Source: Metarhizium brunneum
Taxonomy: Eukaryota; Ascomycota; Sordariomycetes; Hypocreales; Clavicipitaceae
Length of the DNA stretch: 64,000 nucleotides
Assembly (NCBI RefSeq): GCF_013426205.1
Contig: NC_089426.1
Coordinates: forward strand, 1,860,001 to 1,924,000
Direction of reading: 5' to 3'
Shown: positions 32,736 through 44,020 of the stretch, piece after piece
Numbering within the stretch: position 1 is the stretch's first letter
Layout of the letters: each line of letters begins with the position of its first letter
Program-made: the position numbers and the translations under genes
Notes under the pieces: generated by a model
Told to the model about the DNA's origin: nothing
What the model saw: only the letters and a program-made list of their open reading frames with translations
Databases searched by the model: none

Positions 32736-35700
32736 AGCATCGGCGTGGGCGGCATCCGTTTGAGGGCCAAACAGATGCACTGGAGGCCAATACGCAGTTG
32801 ACAGAGATGAAATACCGGGTGGGTGACGATGCAAATGGTGGTGGTTGAGGCCGTATTGACGAATTGTTTTTTTCGTCCTTGTGAGGAGTCACCAACTTGA
32901 GAGAGGGCGTTGAAATTTGTCGGGCGGCGATTTCACCTCTGGGGGGGATCTTAGGGGGGAGGGGCCCGGTCAGTGGTGGTGGAAATTTTTGCCAGCGACA
33001 TGGACATGGACATTGAATGCCTTGCGCAGGCGGGCGGGCAGCAGGCGGCAGCAGGCGGCCAATTCAAGCCCCAGAAGGGGGAGGGGCTCAGGCTGGACTC
33101 TGGACTCTAGTCCGGTATCTACGGAGTACGGAGCTTGTAGCTATCGACCTGCTTCGGACCAGCTTAAATGCTGGCATCTAGAGGGACGGGGGACATGGAG
33201 CCTAGTAGCAGTAGTTCTTGTCGAGTCCGCTGCACTATTATTAGGGCGTGTCCGGCGCACGCGTGTTCCACGTTGGCTCTTGCAGCATGTTGACATCAAC
33301 GACAGGCCTGGGTCGTCAATTTGTCCGAGAGAGAGACTAGTTACGACTGGACCCGACATGACCACGGACGAGCGCGGGTAGCCGGCGGGCGGGGGCCAGT
33401 TCAACCGTGGACGCGACTTCAATGTCAATGAACATGAACGGGAATCCACCATCCAGCGCCTGAGGGAGGCAGCCACCGTCGACCTTGGACCCGCACTGTA
33501 TGCAGACGGCCAGCCTGTCTTGCCTGATGCACGAGTCGTGTATAACTGTGCTCCGTACTCCGTACTTGGATACTGGCGGCTGAACAGATTGGATAGTGCG
33601 CGCGCCGTCTCAACACTGTAAGCCGCCTGGCCTGTTATCGTCCAGCCCTCTTCAACACTGACACAATTTTCACTACCGCATCCGGGGGCCCGCTCCAATC
33701 GTCATGGATCGATTGTCCAGCCCAGGATGAGCTCGGGGGTTCGAGTAGTAGCCTGTAGTTACACCCACTGTTAGTAGTTCATTACGGCCCTGCACGCAAT
33801 CCTGTGTTTCTCATAATACACTTTTTTTTTTTTTATCGCGGTGTTGTCGTTTGTCAAGACCACCGTGCTGACATTTTCCAAAATGAGTGCTTTGTAGTAA
33901 AATAACAAGAAGAAAACTCTTTCCCCCTCCCGCTCGATTTATCGCATAAAACCATGTCTCGTCCTTTGGGCTTACATACATCCATCATGTTCCAACAACC
34001 AAGACACATCCAAGACGAAAAAAATGAGGCAAAAAAAAAAGGAGGTCAGTGCTCATCTCACAAGGTTAAAAACGGGATTAGCGCAACGACGACGGATGGA
34101 AAAGATTTGCAAATTCACACACTAGCCACGTTTTCATAGGAGTGTGGCTTGATACTAAACACATAAACAACACAAAACCACACCAATGCAACATTTGCTT
34201 TTGCAGCTACTAGACCAGTTTCCGGCCTACCCATACGAGGTTGTTTCAATATTACTCAAAGGAATCGCATGCATCTAGACGGTAGATGGACAGGCACAAG
34301 CATGACATGGCATCTGGATATTCGACGCTTCTTGACACGGCTGGGCCGCCACATTCCCTCTGCATGTATATGTTGCTGTTCATGCATGTTTTGTTTCACG
34401 AAATTGCCCCAGGTGATGTTTAGCTGACAATGTTGCAAGCCGACCGGCCGGTTCCTGGCTTGGTTTGACCACAGCTGGAATGGCTGACTCCGTCATTTGT
34501 CTTTCGTTCACATTTTCAGCATACGTCGCACTATTTCCGTCAATAATGGCACATATATTCATTGTTACAAAATGTCTTGTTCAGTAGCCTCACTTGAACG
34601 GCAAAGGTAGCAAAGCAGGGCTGTCTCTCTGCAGAGCCTTTTCAGGTCGCTGAGCGAGTCTCAGTCTTTCCGATCAAATAGTTGGCAAACATGCGGCGTG
34701 AATGTATTGAGGCTTCAAAGTAACAGCTTCGGAGCGAACAAAGTCCTTGGTTGCTAGATTTCGGAGGGTCCATGGCTGGTGGTCAGGAAAGTAAGTTGAT
34801 CCTTTAACGCACATTTCATGCCATTTCATATTGAGTATTGGTTCATTTTGTATCGCCCTGTCTGGGCAAGACCTGAGCACACGATCCGATTCCCAGGCGA
34901 GTAGCATGCCGTTTTGTAGCTCAGATGCTGTTGGCCGAACATATGGGCAAAGCGAGCGTTTTTGTACACGGTCTATTCCATCATCATTGCCGTCTCTGTG
35001 GCCCCCAATACATCGAGCAAGTCTTGGTAGACTTTGTTCAATTCTCTCTGAGATAATACACCTAGGGGCAAGTCGCCTGGTTCAATCTGGTCACCAACGC
35101 ACACAATGTTCTCACCGGCCCGTCAGCCCTGAAGTGATGCATAAAATTGAAGGATATTTTCTGACAACATCCCAGAAATATCGACTAGTCAGACTCAGGC
35201 ATACAATATCATCTATAGAGTCTATGTGACACATGATTTGTAGGTGTGATTCTGTGGAGAGGTCGATGAAAGTGATCGAACGCACGAAATACGCAATCGT
35301 CGCTTCATAATCAACTCCAATTTCGACACTCTTGTGGTTTCTCGAATATTCATTAGCCTCTCATTTCTTAGTATTATTTATCGTGATCGCTCTGCAATCA
35401 TTGGTGAGATCCATACGATCAGATAGCAAAGACAACATATATGAGATGCGCCGTTTAGGAAAATATAATCGCCTTGGTAGAATTATAGGCACAGCAAGAA
35501 GATGTACGAGTACCTCATCACACTCGTCAAAAATCTGCGAAATGTCACCACTCATCTCGAATCTCTACTCCGCCCGAGGAACGACAAGATAGAAGCGTTC
35601 TCCCATCTGAATTCGGTTTCTTTTATTTTGTCCCTTGTGGGGATGAGCAGAAAGTAGGAGCAGAGTATGTATGGAGTGTGAAGTTGAGGAAATGAGCGAA

Positions 35701-36270
35701 AAAAGATCCAACTGAAGAAATCTTGAGCGAATTCGAGGTTCTACAGCCGGTGTCAATTCTTCAGCTGTTGCCACCTGCCCAAGGCCTGCAAATCGAATTT
35801 GTGGCCTTTGGATCACCCAGGTCAGAATGAGCATCCTTCTGGGACTGTAGTCGTCATTTTTAAAACATGGCCGTCCTAGCGGTTTGGTTTGGCGTTAAAG
35901 TAATATCGAACTGTTATTATGCCTCCGTAGGCGAGGATGGAGCTCCATGGGAGTACTAAGACGCATCGTGTCTGAAGTCCCAACGATTATTTAGAACCGT
36001 TGATTCTCATTAAGGATGTGAAAGAGAACCGAAGTCTCGAGTGATGGAACCAATGAAGTCCATGGCAGAGCCTCTAAAGCTTGAAATGTCGAGTTCATGC
36101 TGTCAATTTTCCCGGTCCAAGGCTCCACATGTGCACCTTGTCAAGCCACTCCACGACCCTGCGGCCCCACATTTTCAATGTTGACTTGACTGGATCCTAG
36201 TCGGTGCGAGCGCTGCATCAAATCCAAATCTCATCATTAGCCTCAAACTCCAACCCATACTTGCAGCGCC
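32736..36270. other. Largest intergenic region (3.5 kb), no gene recognised
   Basis: VID21 (minus) and SPP2 (plus) diverge from this spacer, so both promoters lie here. The part at 32900-33720 is G/C-rich and carries two exact TACGGAGTA 9-mers (33120..33128, and 33556..33564 inverted). The part from 33800 on is A/T-richer with homopolymer runs. Open frames such as 33141..33698 (minus) and 34831..35229 (plus) show no domains, family resemblance or convincing splice context. An RNA gene cannot be excluded; I see no tRNA-like A/B boxes. Confidence 0.5.
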
Positions 36271-37317
36271 ATGTCGGAGCCCTCCAAAGGTCGAATAGCC
36301 ATTAAATTCGGCTCAACATCTTCAACCCCGTCCTCTAACAAAACCTCCCGTCCAGCACCACCATCAAGCCTCGGAAAGCGGCCCCGATCCCACGCTGCCC
36401 TCGGCGCAGACTCGGACTCAGACTCAGACGACGACCGTCGCGGACGCCACGAAGCCATCACCGGGTTCGGCGCAGATGGTGCGGAGACGCGACACAAAAA
36501 GAAGGAGGATGTGAAGAGAGAATACGTCATCGAGCGGCAAGCGAATAGAGATTGGAGAGGGGAGATCCGCGCACAGAGGGGAGACAATCGACCCGCGGAA
36601 GCCAGAGGACACCAGCACAACCAAAATGGGAGCGCAGAGAGAACACCAGCAGACCAAGACAAAGGTCTATTATGGGGCCTGACCATCAAAGAAAAGAACG
36701 ACCAGCCTTCCCCCGAGCCACAAGACACCCCGTCAGAGACGGCCAAGGAAGCACCCAAACCCAAGACGGCAGACGACGAGGCCCTCGACGCGCTGCTAGG
36801 CAACAAACCGAAAGAAACCAGAGTCATAACCACCGAAGACGACGTGTACAAACGCGATGCCGCAACCGCAGGCGCCGCCTCCACGCTGGAAGACTACGAA
36901 GCAATGCCCATTGAAGAATTCGGCGCCGCCCTCTTGCGCGGGATGGGATGGGACGGGGAACACCGCGGGCCAAAGTCAAAGGACGTGCGTAGGCGGCAAA
37001 ACCGACTCGGCCTTGGCGCGAAAGAGCTGAAGGGTGTAGAAGATCTAGGCGGTTGGAACCAGAACGGCGCGAAAAAGAGGAGCCGGCCCCGGCTGCACGA
37101 GTACAATCGGGAACAAAATAAAAGAAAGGAAGAACGAGGCAGAGAAGATAGCTATAAGAGAGAGCGGGAGAGGGAGAGGGACAGAGAGAGAAATGGTCAT
37201 AGGGAACGAGATAGGGATGGGGACAGAGATCATCATAGAGATAGGAGAGAAAGGGATATGGATAGGGATAGGGATAGGGGTAGACACAGGGACTACGACC
37301 GGGATAGAAGACGGTAA
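36271..37317 (+). CDS. SPP2: Pre-mRNA-splicing factor Spp2 (GPKOW-like, G-patch)
   Basis: Single exon, 348 residues. Spp2 binds the DEAH helicase Prp2 through a G-patch and activates it for spliceosome remodelling before the first catalytic step. The family start MSEPSKGRIAIKFGS (a conserved IxIKFGxS-type N-terminus) is present. An Asp/Ser acidic patch lies at 46-55, then EAITGFGADGAE (61-72). The degenerate G-patch region is PIEEFGAALLRGMGWDGE (213-230), running into RRRQNRLGLGAKEL. The C-terminus is a dense Arg/Asp and Arg/Glu repeat typical of splicing factors. The KOW motifs of metazoan GPKOW are absent, as in other fungal Spp2 proteins. Confidence 0.94.
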   Translation: MSEPSKGRIAIKFGSTSSTPSSNKTSRPAPPSSLGKRPRSHAALGADSDSDSDDDRRGRHEAITGFGADGAETRHKKKEDVKREYVIERQANRDWRGEIRAQRGDNRPAEARGHQHNQNGSAERTPADQDKGLLWGLTIKEKNDQPSPEPQDTPSETAKEAPKPKTADDEALDALLGNKPKETRVITTEDDVYKRDAATAGAASTLEDYEAMPIEEFGAALLRGMGWDGEHRGPKSKDVRRRQNRLGLGAKELKGVEDLGGWNQNGAKKRSRPRLHEYNREQNKRKEERGREDSYKRERERERDRERNGHRERDRDGDRDHHRDRRERDMDRDRDRGRHRDYDRDRRR

Positions 37318-37874
37318 TTTTGAGGAGTTCGTTGCAAAGAGGCAACGTTTCCCGAGGTGGCTGCGAGAGTTGAACTTTTATGACCCGCACAGCACTGTTG
37401 CGAAATTGCTTGAACCACCACCATAGAATACCAATACCCGATTCATGTTCGATTCATCCCTTCACTGGCCGCCATGGGTGCGGTCCAGACGACAATGAGG
37501 CCGGTACACCTGCGAGGCAACCAGAGTGCTGTCTGCGGACTCTGAACACTATGAGCTACCAGATACGAGTACTGGTAGCATGCCTAACGTAGCTCAGCCG
37601 TCAACTCGGGGGTCGTAGTTGCGATGCTCTCGAAAACGTGGCCTCGCGCGCAGGACTTCGGAACAGCCAAGAAACATGCACCACCAACAAGCAACAGCAG
37701 TAAACTCTATACCAAGAAAATAAATTGTGCATTTCATGTTCGTAAACCACCGCCCATTCACTCCATACATACAAGTCAAGTAACTAGTCCCAGTTCAAAA
37801 TACCTGGGCCAACAAACCCACCGCGACCAAATGCCGTATACCGTTCCGTCTGTTTGACTAATTTGCGCAAGTCG
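37318..37874. other. Convergent spacer, SPP2 / Ybp-family gene
   Basis: 557 bp of 3' flanking sequence between two stop codons. No gene recognised. Confidence 0.45.
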
Positions 37875-39749
37875 TCACTGCAAAGGTACCCTCTCAAGTA
37901 CATCCTTCAATATTCCCAATTCCATCACCGTACTTTTATGGTCGTCAGACTTTTCAATCTCCCCGATCGCCATCTCCTCAATCAACAGCCCACAGGCATG
38001 CAGCAGTGGTTGCACATAGCGGTGTTCAATAGCGGCAGCCATGCCCGCCGGCGCAAGGTCCTTGTACTCATTTCCAAATAGGAACAGGGCAAAGTTGGCG
38101 GCTTGTAGGTGGAACGGGGAGCCTTCTGCCCAGAATTCCAATAACGTCTCGATATCCGCTTCCTTGAGATATGTCAGGTCAGGAAAAAGCGTGTATTGTA
38201 TAGACTCGAAACAATCCGGAGTGCCAAACCGCCCTTTGGAATTTGCCTTGCGCGCGGAAATGACTTCTTCTCTGAGCCAGGTTATCGCACAGGCTTGGAG
38301 AGACCCAAACATGCAGTTCTCGAGGAGATCTTCTAGGATGGCGAGGCGATCGTCCTCGTCAGGGTCCGAGTGAAGGACTGCTCCGGCAACGACTGTAGCG
38401 GCATTTCGAACGTGAATGTTGGCGTGGAAGACGGAAATGAGTGTTATAAGGTGGTGATACGGCATGTAGTTGTCCTTGGCGTTTGTATCTGCCGCACCAT
38501 CCTGGGCAAGCTTCTTCTGGCCGACTAGCCAGATTGCGAGCACGACCAACGCTTCCATGGTTCCAGGGTTGTTCAATATCTCCGATTGGGGGTCGTCTCC
38601 GATGTAATGCTTCAATAGTTGTTGATGGTCTGGAAACATGTACATGCCGGGTCGAGGCTGGTCGGCGTCAAAGACGTCGCCTGCAAAAACCCAATAGGCA
38701 ATCACACATAACAGTCCACCTCCTGATATCTTAATCTCCTCGATATTTGCGGGATCAAATTCGATTGCCAGTGGATCTCGAACAATCGGCGCTTGAAGGA
38801 TCTCCCGAAGCTCGGCAAAGGTCATCTTGGCAAAGTCCAAGTCACCAGCAACAGCCTATATACGCCAGTTAAGGACCAATGCATGCAGTCAAGGGAAACG
38901 CTGGAGGCCATAACTTACTGCCAGCTGGCCGACCAATGCATCCTTTGCCCCCAACTCGTCCACCTCGTTAAACGCCTGCATCATCGTCTTCCTTCCTGGA
39001 ACCACTCTCTCAGGATACGTATATTCCAGTAACCTCGCGGCCCATTCCAACTTGTTCGAGTTGACGTAGGCCTCAATGACACAGGTAATAAAGCAGCGCA
39101 ACAAATGCGTCATAATTTCAAGCTCGTCAGCATTGGGAAGATCAGACTTGTCCGCCTCTGGATCGGGCGCACTCTTCGTCTCGTCGCTGGTATGAAGCGC
39201 GGTTCCGAGCACTGTACTCGACTGTCGCGACGGCAGCGGCGGCCTTTTTTGCGCGGAGAGCGATTGCATCAGCGAGATGATAGCGGCAGTCGATTCGGCG
39301 CTCGTTGGGTCATATGATCGATATACAGTGTCTAGTGTGGTGTGCAGAAATCGAGACGGCGTCTTGACTTGAAGTCGCTTGTGCAGGATGCCGAGCATAC
39401 CGCAAAGAGTGACGAAATACTGGTTCCCTACCGAGCCGTTGTCTCCTTCCCCAGTCACCGTTTCCATGACCTGCAACACCTTGAGGATGACTTCTCGAGG
39501 GTTTCCAAGGCGCGCAATGGTCTCTAGACAGCTCTCGCTTCCGGGGACATGGATGAGCATTTCGACAAGGTCCCAGCCAATGTCACTAGTAAGCTCTACA
39601 TCTTCCAGGATTTCGTGGAGAGCCGGCAGGATCCCGGGCGACATGGACTTGTCTATGATGGTAAGATATGTAAATCTATCGGATGCCGGGGGACGAGCCT
39701 CCTTGAGTCGCTGGATGACCTCCTCGGTGGTTGGCTCGTTGGTAGCCAT
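37875..39749 (-). CDS. Ybp1/Alf4/glomulin-family helical-repeat protein
   Basis: Exons 38919..39749 and 37875..38855 (63-bp intron, donor GTAAGT, acceptor ATATAG) encode 603 residues. The sequence resembles the fungal Yap1-binding protein / kinetochore Ybp2 family (Alf4/glomulin superfamily), helical-repeat proteins with no catalytic site. In yeast Ybp1 helps Hyr1 oxidise Yap1 during peroxide stress, while Ybp2 supports the central kinetochore. Visible features are the N-terminal EEVIQRLKEARPPASDRFTY, conserved blocks around TLCGMLGILHKRLQVKTPSR and LLRCFITCVIEAYV, and an all-helical C-terminal half ending in GILKDVLERVPLQ. Which of the yeast roles applies cannot be told. The family assignment is from memory of fungal members. 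Confidence 0.75.
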
Positions 39750-40521
39750 GATGGATGTGCATGCAGCTTCAATGTTTGCTGCAGCTCAAGCTGAGCTTCG
39801 TACCAGACGGCGGGGTAGTTGGTCGAGTTCCGAAGGCGCGTGACGCTGCGATTAGCTGCAGACAATGCTCAATACAAGTGAGGGAGTAGATCGTCTTGCA
39901 GGGGGTTCAAGTGTCCTGGAATCAACGGCAGGGCAGCTCAGGTCTGGGTGGCTCAAATTAGTGATGAAGGAGTTTGGTTTGCATGACTTTATGCAGCACC
40001 TTGAGACACAGTCTTGAGCTTGCACATGTGAGTACTTGCCGTCGGTACTACTCTGTACGTATGACGAACTAGTTGACGCAGTACGGAGTCGAGGAGCAGC
40101 TTACCATCTGGCATGAGAGTTGCTTCCCCGCCTGCCCCTCCAATGTTAAAGTGCGATTAGCAGCCCCGCACTGACAGTGTCTGGACTCTGCGAGCTTCAC
40201 CTGAGCGACACCTCCAGATACGTATCCTCAATGCCGATCTCGCATTGGCGGGTCTTGACAATCAACGGGCGTGTGATCTTGGAAACCTGGATGATTATTT
40301 CATTATGTAGCGACTACAGGCTGATATCAACGCATGTTATAAACGCCATTTTCCTTCTTACTCCCTTCTAACTCCCCTACATAGTAAAGAATCTGTCCGG
40401 CCACACGTGTCCCCGCCTGCGTGCCGCCCAAAATGTTCAAACCATTCAAACATACATAAATAACATCATAATACAACAGCCGGATATGGATTCCGGGTAC
40501 TATCACACATATTGTACAACG
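39750..40521. promoter_or_regulatory. Upstream region of the Ybp-family gene / 3' flank of MIP1
   Basis: 772 bp between two same-strand genes. It holds the promoter of the Ybp-family gene and the 3' flank of the polymerase gamma gene. Near-matches to the recurrent 9-mer (TACTCTGTA near 40049, TACGGAGTC near 40082) occur. No gene seen. Confidence 0.45.
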
Positions 40522-43500
40522 CTAAAGCCTCGTGCTTGTCCTTTGGCTCTTATTGGGAGTTCTGGGCCACGGCCACTTGTTGTTCTTCCCATCGTGCTCG
40601 TTTCGATACTTGGTGCGCAGCGCCTCAGAAACGGACATTGGCTCTTCCATGGGGATTAGTTGAGGCTGTGCGTGGTACGGTAGCACCTTTTTCAGGCTTC
40701 TTTTAGCCATGGGCTTCTCCTTGTCAGCACCTGCCGCAGCTTGCACCTTCTTCATATCCTTGACCATATTTTGAAGTTCGTCGTCGCTATCGATGATTTG
40801 TGCTTTAATGAAAGACAAGCTATGCCCAGGCGTGTCCTGCATTGCCTCCATCACGGGAACGCGAGGGGTATACTGGTATTGTCCGGGTTGGGGTGCGGAT
40901 TTCGAGTCTGGAACGACCGCGGGGTCTAGCATGGCCTCTGATCCCTTCTCGAGTAACGTACTGATGTCTAAGCTTTCGCCGGGCGCGATTGCGGTAGGGT
41001 GACTTGGCGTAATGCAGTCCATATCTACTTCCTTGCGCAGGACATGGTCGATATCCACTGCAGAAAAATACGCACAAGATTGGGGTAGGTCATTGATGCC
41101 AACCTGTTGCGCAAACATTGCTCGTGTCCAGACATTGGCGACTTGGAGAGCCATGGCGGCGCGGTACTTGTCCTGTTCTTTGACAAGATATCGAATCTCA
41201 TCATGGACGGTAACGGCTAGGCGAGCACTGATGTTGAATCTCCTAATAAGGAAGTCCATAGAGACGATAAGCAGGTGCAGATAGTCGACGCCTGAGGATT
41301 GAATAGCCCAGTTAATTCGCGACGTGAGGTAGCCACCTTTGCTGATAAAGCGGCTCATGAGAGCTTCTGTAATTCCAGCCCCGAGAACTGGGGTCCGCGG
41401 GCGTTCTTGCTCGGCAAACTCTTCAAGCTTATTGAAGACAAATGACTCTGTGCCTCCTCTCCAGAAAGGCTTATTATGAATAACCTTGCGATTCGTCTTC
41501 GTGCCCTTGGTATTGGCATACAGCCTCGAAGCCACTTCCATGGTTTGTCTCTCGGACAGGCTGGGGTTAAACTGTCGCAGTAGAGTAGCCGCAAACTTCA
41601 AGCCAGCCCCGTAAATACGTCCGTAGTTGAAGACCTTGGCATCGTTTCTCGTAATACCTAGGATGCCAGCTGTCCGTGAGTGCAGGTCTGTGCCTGCTGC
41701 TTTTGTGCCTTCAAGTGTCATGAAACCAATGGCGTTGCCGCCATGGAGTTTGAAAGTCGCATCTCCAACCAAGCTGGCAATCCAGAGCTCCTCGGAGTCG
41801 ACATCAGCTCCTACAAAACAATACCCCTTAGGAGCCTTTACCATGGCCTTTAGTTCAGAGCCGACGCGGTTCTTCTTTGCGTTGCTGGCCGTCAGCCATG
41901 TATTTTCCACTGCTCGCCTAGTAATCGTTCCCATGGGGATAACTTGGGGCAGGATGAAGCCGTAAGAATCTGCCTTCGACTTGGTCCGTGGTCGTCCGGA
42001 TGCCTGTCTGTTGGGGATATCTTTGTCATAAACTACCATTTGAGACATGATCCGGTCTCTTGCGCTTATCCAGTAAGAACATGAAGCATTCATTTCTAGA
42101 GCTTCTTTGGCATACTCGTATTCCGACGACAGTGTGCCAGCCTCGAAATAACGCAAGTAACCTTTCGCCATGGGATTAGCACATCGGGCTGTCGGTCCAT
42201 CCTTGTGCGGAAGCTTGAAATAATAATGCTCTCTATCATCCCGGAGAGCAAGCTCCGTTTCGTCAAAGGTACACTGGATCATCTGCTTTGCGGTGTATTT
42301 CGCTGATTCGTCACGGGGAACTCGAAAAGTCCACCCATACTTGTCTGACCAAAACAATGGGTGGCCATCCCAAGCCAGCCTAAGAAGCAGAGGGGCTATT
42401 CGCGTGCGGACTGTAACGTTGATAGGCGAATCATTCTTTGGGAAAAGATCTTTATACCATTGTGGCATTCCCGGCTTCTTCTGCCGGGCGGCAGGGCGTG
42501 GTGGATCGTCCTTGCGTTTCCCTTTGACCATGCGAACTTCCTGTCCTGACCAGTCTAGTTGCTTCATCCAGGGATCGTTTTGCCACTTGGTTATGTCACT
42601 CTTGATTTCCAAGGCCTTCTCGGTCAACCCAACGAGTCGTTCCTGGACGGCATCAGATAGCTTGTGGTACGTAGCTTCGGCATTCGCAATGTACGCATCC
42701 CACGATTTGTTGACGGGTAAAATGACGGAAGCAAGATGGCGTAGGGCCGCGAAGCTGACTGGATGAGGGCAGACCTCGAGAAAGTTGGGAAATACAATCT
42801 GGTAAACGCGATGTGTGATGGCCACATCTGCAGCGCAATAATCCATTAGTTCATCTAATTTCGCCAAGACGCCCTTGCGGTCAAGCTCGCCGAAGTCGTC
42901 TCGCACAGCCTTATCAATGGACACATTGAGATGAAATTTGGCGACATCGCGCAGCGAGTTTACCGAACTGCGTTCAACCCAGAGCTCCTCTTCATCATGC
43001 ATACTTTTACTGGTCAAAAGCTCTGCAAGGTCGTTATCGGGGGTCTGGCTCGCAACTCGTTCCCTGAGTTCGCGATTCTTCTTGTGCCTCATCCACGTTG
43101 GCCTCTGTTGTGAGCACATGCCGTTGACGGCAACGTGAAGTGACATTGTATCAATGAAAGAATTTCGTGACTGCTCAATGCCGTATTCTTCTAGTACCCT
43201 AGCACGGTCGTATCCCACATTATGTCCAACAACCACCCGCTCCTTGGCAGGGTCACCAAGGGGAATAAGTTGACGATCATTTTTTGATTTCCCCAGAAGC
43301 CACGGAGACAGCCATGCGTACCAGGCTGTGGGACTTGAGGCGCATGCCATGACAGCAAATGGGCTCTCTTTCCACATGACTTCCGTATCAAAGCACAGCA
43401 TGTGCTCGTCGGGAACATCGACCGGTTCGCTTCTTCCATCAGGATAATACTTGGTCCATCCACTACGGCGAACCCATTTTCTAGGCTTTGGAGGAACACT

Positions 43501-44020
43501 AGCCCGGGCGAATTGTTTGGCAAATGAAAGGTAGGGCTCTGCGCAATCGGAGCCGAGTTTGTAGAAGTGTTCATCAAGAGTACGTCCCTCTAGTTGTGGC
43601 AGGTCAAACGCGATGGGTTTGGAATCGTCGGTGTTCTTTCCAAGCAGGTCATGGCGTTGTAAATGATCTTTGGACAGCTTCACAAGCTCTTCGGGGGGAG
43701 GCTCGCACCCGTCGGGAAATATTTGGCTGAACACATGGGAGCTCAGCAGTTGCACGCCGATTTCGTTGTATCTAGGCTGAGAGGGAACTTGCATGTTGGT
43801 TAGCAAGGTCGGAATCCAGGAAGACGGATAGCCGGCAATCACTGCACTCACTTGCTAGGCTCCCGGGACGTCTGCCATTGTCCTGTTTGGCGACATCAGA
43901 CTGCCAGCGAACATAGGCACGCCATGCAAGCCGACGAGGCGCCTGATGGCGAGCAATGCGCACGACACTGGCTGTGGACGTGCGCTGGACGTGACCAGCA
44001 GCAGGACAAAGCGTATTCAT
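40522..44020 (-). CDS. MIP1: Mitochondrial DNA polymerase gamma
   Basis: Exons 43852..44020 and 40522..43787 (64-bp intron, donor GTGAGT, branch GCTAAC, acceptor GCAAG) encode 1,144 residues. This family A polymerase replicates mitochondrial DNA. The first exon supplies a basic presequence (RIARHQAPRRLAWRAYVRW). The proofreading exonuclease carries Exo I FDTEV (189-193), Exo II VGHNVGYDR (243-251) and Exo III YCAADVAITH (373-382). The polymerase carries motif A GADVDSEE (about 716), motif B from RNDAKVFNYGRIYG (about 770) and motif C VHDEIRY (about 917). All catalytic acids are present. The roughly 200-residue tail after motif C is longer than in animal enzymes, as usual in fungi. The start at 44020 is the first ATG giving the presequence. 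Confidence 0.96.

Noticed and set aside
33141..33698. 185-codon minus-strand frame in the large spacer
   Set aside because: G/C-rich chance frame with overlapping frames on the other strand; no recognisable domain; contains the recurrent 9-mer in inverted form.
33741..33760. tRNA-like B-box string GGGTTCGAGT
   Set aside because: No matching A box or acceptor-stem pairing upstream; no cloverleaf can be drawn.
34831..35229. 132-codon plus-strand frame
   Set aside because: No family resemblance; the opposite strand is full of stops and no splice extension is apparent. Left as intergenic.
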